Source: an uncultured Alphaproteobacteria bacterium
GTDB lineage: Bacteria; Pseudomonadota; Alphaproteobacteria; Methylaequorales; Methylaequoraceae
Length of the DNA: 64,000 nucleotides
NCBI GenBank assembly: GCA_902537615.1
Contig: CACBBU010000004.1
Coordinates: 28,501 to 92,500, forward strand
Direction of reading: 5' to 3'
Shown here: positions 59,752-64,000 of the stretch, one piece after another
Position numbering within the stretch: position 1 is the stretch's first letter
Layout of the letters: each line of letters starts with the position of its first letter
Notes under the pieces: model-generated
Databases searched by the model: none
What the model saw: the letters and a program-made list of their open reading frames with translations, nothing else
Told to the model about the DNA's origin: nothing
Position numbers and translations under genes: made by a program

Positions 59752-60837
59752 ATGAAGAAAAGAATAGGCATTCTTTACCCTTTTACAGGAAAAACATTTG
59801 GTGGATCACATGTATCTGTAATTAATATGATAAAAAAATTAGATAATAAATTATTTCACCCAATAGTATTTCTTCATAAAAAAGGAAGAATCTTAGAAGT
59901 TTTAAAGAAAGAAAAAATTGAGTTTATTTACGATAAAAATATTGATTTAGTTAAATCTAATAATTTTATTCAATTTTTTATTTTTTCATTAAAAAACTAT
60001 TTTAAAATAAAAAAAGTTTTTAAAGCCAACGAAATTGATATTGTTCATTCAAATGATGGTTTAATTCATGCCACATGGAATATCCCAACAATTTTAAATT
60101 TTAAAAAATTTATATGGCACATTAGATCCAGAGATGACTCCAGAAGATTATCAATATACGCTTTTTTTGCTTCAAAGATTCTTAGCATTTCAAAGTTTTG
60201 TAAGGAAGGTATCACTAGAGCTTTTAGTCATAAAGTTAAAGTTGTAAAAAACTTTTTTAGTGAAATTAAAGAGAATAAAATAAACGGCTCAAATAAATTT
60301 AAAACTATTTCTTTTGTAGCAAATTATAAGTCTCAGAAAAGACCTGAACTATTTTTTGAAATTATTAATAAACTAAATTATAAAAAAAACAATTTAAAGT
60401 TTAATGTTTTCGGATCTTTTTTAATAAATGAAAAAAAAAACTTACTTAATTTAGTATCTTCAAAAAAAACTAGAAAAAAAATAATTTTTAAAGGCCATAA
60501 ATTTCCAATAGATTCGCATATAAATAATTCTGATATTATATTATGTCTGGGTGAAAGAGAGGGCTTTGGAAGAGTTGTAATTGAATCAATGCTTAATAAA
60601 GTTCTAATAATAGCAACTAATGAAGGTGGACATAAAGAAATAATTCAAAATAAAAAGAATGGTATTTTAGTTGATTCAAAAAATATCAATAAATTTGTGT
60701 CGGAAATCAAACATTATCTAGATAAAAAAATAGAACGAAATAAAATAATTGACAATGCTTTCAAATTTGCAAAAAAAAATTATATTATTGAAAACAAGGT
60801 AAAAGTAATTGAAGACATTTATCAAAAATTAATTTAA
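59752..60837 (+). CDS. Glycosyltransferase (GT4-like)
   Basis: FGGSHVSVINMIKKLD, IVHSNDGLIHATWN, CLGEREGFGRVVIESMLNKVLIIATNEGGHKEII. Confidence 0.87.
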   Translation: MKKRIGILYPFTGKTFGGSHVSVINMIKKLDNKLFHPIVFLHKKGRILEVLKKEKIEFIYDKNIDLVKSNNFIQFFIFSLKNYFKIKKVFKANEIDIVHSNDGLIHATWNIPTILNFKKFIWHIRSRDDSRRLSIYAFFASKILSISKFCKEGITRAFSHKVKVVKNFFSEIKENKINGSNKFKTISFVANYKSQKRPELFFEIINKLNYKKNNLKFNVFGSFLINEKKNLLNLVSSKKTRKKIIFKGHKFPIDSHINNSDIILCLGEREGFGRVVIESMLNKVLIIATNEGGHKEIIQNKKNGILVDSKNINKFVSEIKHYLDKKIERNKIIDNAFKFAKKNYIIENKVKVIEDIYQKLI

Positions 60838-61995
60838 ATTGATTTGTTTTATGAAATAACTGCAAAATTGATCCATACCTTCATCAGATATTGATTTACG
60901 AAATTTTTTTTGAGCATTCACTGATATTTTTCTTGAAATCTCAAAGTTATTCAAATAATACTTTAACTTACTACCTAGGTCAGAAAAATCCCATTTTAGT
61001 GGGATGTAGGTTTTGAACGGAACAAAAAAATTTGGCCACGTCTTCATATGATTCATATGTGGTTTAAAAAGAAGAGAACCACTAATTATAGTTTCAAAAT
61101 CTCTAGCACCAATTTCACCCCAGCCGAATGGACTTACCGAAACTTTAGATTTACTCATGATGTACATATATTCTTTAATAGAAAGTCTTTTTTGCGCTTT
61201 CTGCAAAATCTTATTATGTGATTTAGGGTTAATAACGTTAGAACCAATAACGCCCACCAAATTTTTTTTTCTAACTATCTCATTACATTTATTATAAATC
61301 AATTCACGATGATACTTTATTGTATTTCTGTTGTAACTCAATGATCCCCTAAACATCAAATCTAAAAATCTTTTATTTTCAAAAGGATGATAATCTAATC
61401 TATAGATATTTTTTGCTAAAAATGGAAAAAACTTACGTAGCATTACATTCGTTTTGTTGAATGTTTCAAAGACGTTACCTAAACCAATATTCCAAGCGAC
61501 ATTTAATTTATTTTCGTATTTTTTTTGTAATGGAAAAAACTGATTAAACTCTTCTTCATCTTTAATTTTGAATTTTTTATGATAATAATCTGAGAAAATT
61601 CTTCCACCATAAAGTTTTTTTTTATAAAGACTCTTATTTTTAAAAATTTGTTTTTTTAAATATAAATCTATGTAAGGCATAATTTCAAAATGTGTAACTG
61701 TAGTACTATCAGAGGTATCAAACCAAATAAGTTTATTTACTTTTTTTTTTGCAGTTTTGAGAAACGAAATTATTTTTCCCTCATTTGTAAATACATTTTT
61801 TTCATCATTTAAAAGACGAATTAGGGATTTTGAGAAAATTATTAGATAATCACATTCAAACATTTTAGAGGAAATTTTTTTATAAAAAGAAACTTCATAT
61901 CCTCGATGCATTAACTTTTTTTTATTTTTAAAGATAGGAAATAATGAATATAAAATAATTTGATCTTTGCTGTAAAAAAAATTAATTTTTTTCAT
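60829..61995 (-). CDS. Putative glycosyltransferase
   Basis: SKVSVSPFGWGEIGARDFETIISGSLLFKPHMNHMKTWPNFF, GSKLKYYLNN: GT-B C-terminal/exostosin-like pattern. Confidence 0.6.
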   Translation of the reverse strand: MKKINFFYSKDQIILYSLFPIFKNKKKLMHRGYEVSFYKKISSKMFECDYLIIFSKSLIRLLNDEKNVFTNEGKIISFLKTAKKKVNKLIWFDTSDSTTVTHFEIMPYIDLYLKKQIFKNKSLYKKKLYGGRIFSDYYHKKFKIKDEEEFNQFFPLQKKYENKLNVAWNIGLGNVFETFNKTNVMLRKFFPFLAKNIYRLDYHPFENKRFLDLMFRGSLSYNRNTIKYHRELIYNKCNEIVRKKNLVGVIGSNVINPKSHNKILQKAQKRLSIKEYMYIMSKSKVSVSPFGWGEIGARDFETIISGSLLFKPHMNHMKTWPNFFVPFKTYIPLKWDFSDLGSKLKYYLNNFEISRKISVNAQKKFRKSISDEGMDQFCSYFIKQINLN

Positions 61996-62068
61996 AATTT
62001 AGATTTTTTAAAACTATTTACATATAATTTAACTCTTTATAATTTATAAATAAAAAATGTAAATTGAA

Positions 62069-62686
62069 ATGACAAATAAAGATATTGTTGTAAGAAGAAT
62101 AATTGAAGATTATGGACCAAATAACAAGGTATGCATTGACTTAGGTCCCGGAAGTGGCAGGTGGTTAAGGTTTTTAAAATCATTAGGCCCAAAGAAATTA
62201 TTGGCTAGTGACTTTGATAAAGGAAAAAAAAAAAATTGCCTAAAATATGCTGATTTTTTTAAAGTTTCTGATTTTGAAATTGATAGACTTTCATTTAAAG
62301 ACAATACATGTGATTTAATTATCATCACCGAGGTATTAGAACATATTAGAAACTACAATTTTTTTTTAAGCGAGGTATTGAGAATTTCAAGAAACGATGC
62401 GCTTATAATTTTAACTATGCCAAATGTCTGTTCATTTATATCACGAATTCGAGTTATTTTTGGTTTGCTTCCAGTCGCTATTGCCTCTGATGATACGCAT
62501 GTAAATTTTTTTAGGAAAAAAGATATAAATAGAATTTTCCAAAAATTCAATCAAAGAGTCATTTTTTATAACTCTTCATTTTCAATTAATCCATTGAAAC
62601 CCAAAAGTAAATTTAGAATCAAAAGTATTTCTCCGCTTGGAGGTCTTGACGACAGTTTCATATTTACTATCAGAGTTAAAAAATAA
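62069..62686 (+). CDS. Class I SAM methyltransferase
   Basis: VCIDLGPGSGRWLRFLKSLGPKKLLASDFD; LIIITEVLEHIRNYNFFLSEVLRI. Confidence 0.82.
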   Translation: MTNKDIVVRRIIEDYGPNNKVCIDLGPGSGRWLRFLKSLGPKKLLASDFDKGKKKNCLKYADFFKVSDFEIDRLSFKDNTCDLIIITEVLEHIRNYNFFLSEVLRISRNDALIILTMPNVCSFISRIRVIFGLLPVAIASDDTHVNFFRKKDINRIFQKFNQRVIFYNSSFSINPLKPKSKFRIKSISPLGGLDDSFIFTIRVKK

Positions 62687-62689
62687 ATT

Positions 62690-63757
62690 TTAACTTAGTA
62701 ATAAATCCTTCCAGGAATTAAACACGCTTTTTTCGTTAAAATTTTTTTTTAACATAGCATAATTATCTTTAGTTATTTTATTTAAATAGGATTGTTTTAA
62801 TTTTATAATTTGTTTTAAAGTTCTTGATAAATCCTTTTCATCTTCACTTTTAAATATAAAAGAACTTCTGAAAAGTTTACATATTTCATAACATCTATCA
62901 CTCACAACGAAAGGAAGCATTACGCTTACCGCCTCCAGAATTACATTAGGTGTTCCCTCATATCTCGACGGAAGTACTAGAAATGAAGACTCTGAATATA
63001 CAGAATCAAGATTAAACATATAAGGTTTGAAAATTACTGAATTTAAGTAATCTTCTTTTTTACATTCTGATTGCATTTTTTTAATTAATGACCCGTTACC
63101 TATAAGCTGTAACTTCCATCCATTCTTAAAAATCTTGCTTAAAAAAAAAGCTTTAATTAGAACATCAATTCCTTTTTGATATTCAAATTTACCAATAAAG
63201 GTTATTACTTTTTTCTTTGAAGTTTTTTTTCTACAAATTTTTTTTATTGGATTAGGTAAATAAATGATTTTTTTTGAAAAATAAAACTTTTTAAAATACA
63301 CAGCAGCTTCTTTTGAATTCACTGAAATTTTATATGCTATTCCATATGTTAAGAATCTAAGGAGTTGCCAAATTTTTTTTTTTTTTTCAAGTTTGGGGTT
63401 GTTTCTTTCAGAAACAATGAGTTTGTAACCTAAAAATATATTAGCTAATATTGTTAATATATTTGTTTCAGTGATGAAGGAAAAAATAGTATCCGGTTTG
63501 ATTTGTTTTATTGACTTTCTTGCAAAAAGAATTTTCTCAAAATTTAAGAAAATACTATCAATTAAATAGTTTTTTTTTTTTTTAAAAAAAAAATACCTTA
63601 TGTTTTTTTTATTGGACTTATCCTCATATTCATCATCTAAAACCAATATAAAAACATTATGATGAAGCTTGGCAAATTTTTCAGATATGATTCTTAAAAC
63701 GTTTTCCGAGCCGCCTCCATTTATTTTTGAAGTAACGAAGAGAATTTTTTTCATCAT
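62690..63757 (-). CDS. Glycosyltransferase (GT4-like)
   Basis: FVTSKINGGGSENVLRIISEKFAKL, FIGKFEYQKGIDVLIKAF, VLPSRYEGTPNVILEAVSVMLPFVVSD. Start corrected to ATG 63757; upstream part of the ORF reads through tRNA/5S. Confidence 0.87.
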   Translation of the reverse strand: MMKKILFVTSKINGGGSENVLRIISEKFAKLHHNVFILVLDDEYEDKSNKKNIRYFFFKKKKNYLIDSIFLNFEKILFARKSIKQIKPDTIFSFITETNILTILANIFLGYKLIVSERNNPKLEKKKKIWQLLRFLTYGIAYKISVNSKEAAVYFKKFYFSKKIIYLPNPIKKICRKKTSKKKVITFIGKFEYQKGIDVLIKAFFLSKIFKNGWKLQLIGNGSLIKKMQSECKKEDYLNSVIFKPYMFNLDSVYSESSFLVLPSRYEGTPNVILEAVSVMLPFVVSDRCYEICKLFRSSFIFKSEDEKDLSRTLKQIIKLKQSYLNKITKDNYAMLKKNFNEKSVFNSWKDLLLS

Positions 63758-63764
63758 TAATCTT

Positions 63765-63842
<78 letters not shown>

Positions 63843-63849
63843 TCAGAAG

Positions 63850-63991
63850 CTGTAATTTTAAGGCCCGGCAACGACCTACTCTCCCGTGCCTTAAGACAAA
63901 GTACCATCGGCGCTGAGGGTTTTCACGACCGAGTTCGGTATGGAGTCGGGTGTTCTCCCCTCGCCATAACCACCGGACCATAAAATTACAG
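63850..63991 (-). other. 11-bp inverted repeat flanking 5S rRNA (putative precursor processing stem)
   Basis: ctgtaatttta at 63850-63860 is the exact reverse complement of taaaattacag at 63981-63991. Confidence 0.8.
63862..63979 (-). rRNA. rrf: 5S ribosomal RNA
   Basis: Reverse complement GGTCCGGTGGTTATGGCGAGGGGAGAACACCCGACTCCATACCGAACTCGGTCGTGAAAACCCTCAGCGCCGATGGTACTTTGTCTTAAGGCACGGGAGAGTAGGTCGTTGCCGGGCC; helix I GGTCCGG/CCGGGCC pairs; 118 nt. Confidence 0.96.
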
Positions 63992-64000
63992 TTAAGTATA

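Overview
AT-rich window, probably from a marine Alphaproteobacterium (lineage inferred only from gene content and from the 5S-tRNA-fMet order). It has three parts. (1) About 1-13.6 kb holds mostly core genes: partial bactofilin, a nitrile-hydratase-leader-like (NHLP-like) protein, Sel1-repeat protein, K+ channel, a divergent PEP-carboxylase-like protein, ferredoxin-NADP reductase, GST, AmpG-like MFS, MlaF-like ATPase, CobA/SUMT, LpxL/HtrB acyltransferase, ELM1-like, PAP2 and PsiE. (2) About 13.7-63.7 kb is an almost uninterrupted 50-kb surface-glycan island: GDP-fucose genes, RfbA/RfbB, DegT aminotransferases, two NeuB-type synthases, a PseG-like hydrolase, two CMP-sugar transferases, a HisH/HisF/WbpG-type amidino-sugar module, a SxtJ/DUF5989/carbamoyltransferase triad, methyltransferases, radical SAM and glycosyltransferases. 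(3) A minus-strand 5S rRNA and initiator tRNA-fMet lie at the right edge. The most notable finding is a compact block (53.6-59.7 kb) resembling the Campylobacter jejuni phosphoramidate pathway: a class I amidotransferase like Cj1417, a nucleotidyltransferase like Cj1416 and a PEP-synthase-like glutamine kinase like Cj1418. It is coupled to an asparagine-synthase-like protein and sits next to a convergent LicD-like phosphotransferase. This suggests a phosphoramidate glycan-decoration system in an unexpected lineage. All assignments come from reading motifs; no database search was run.
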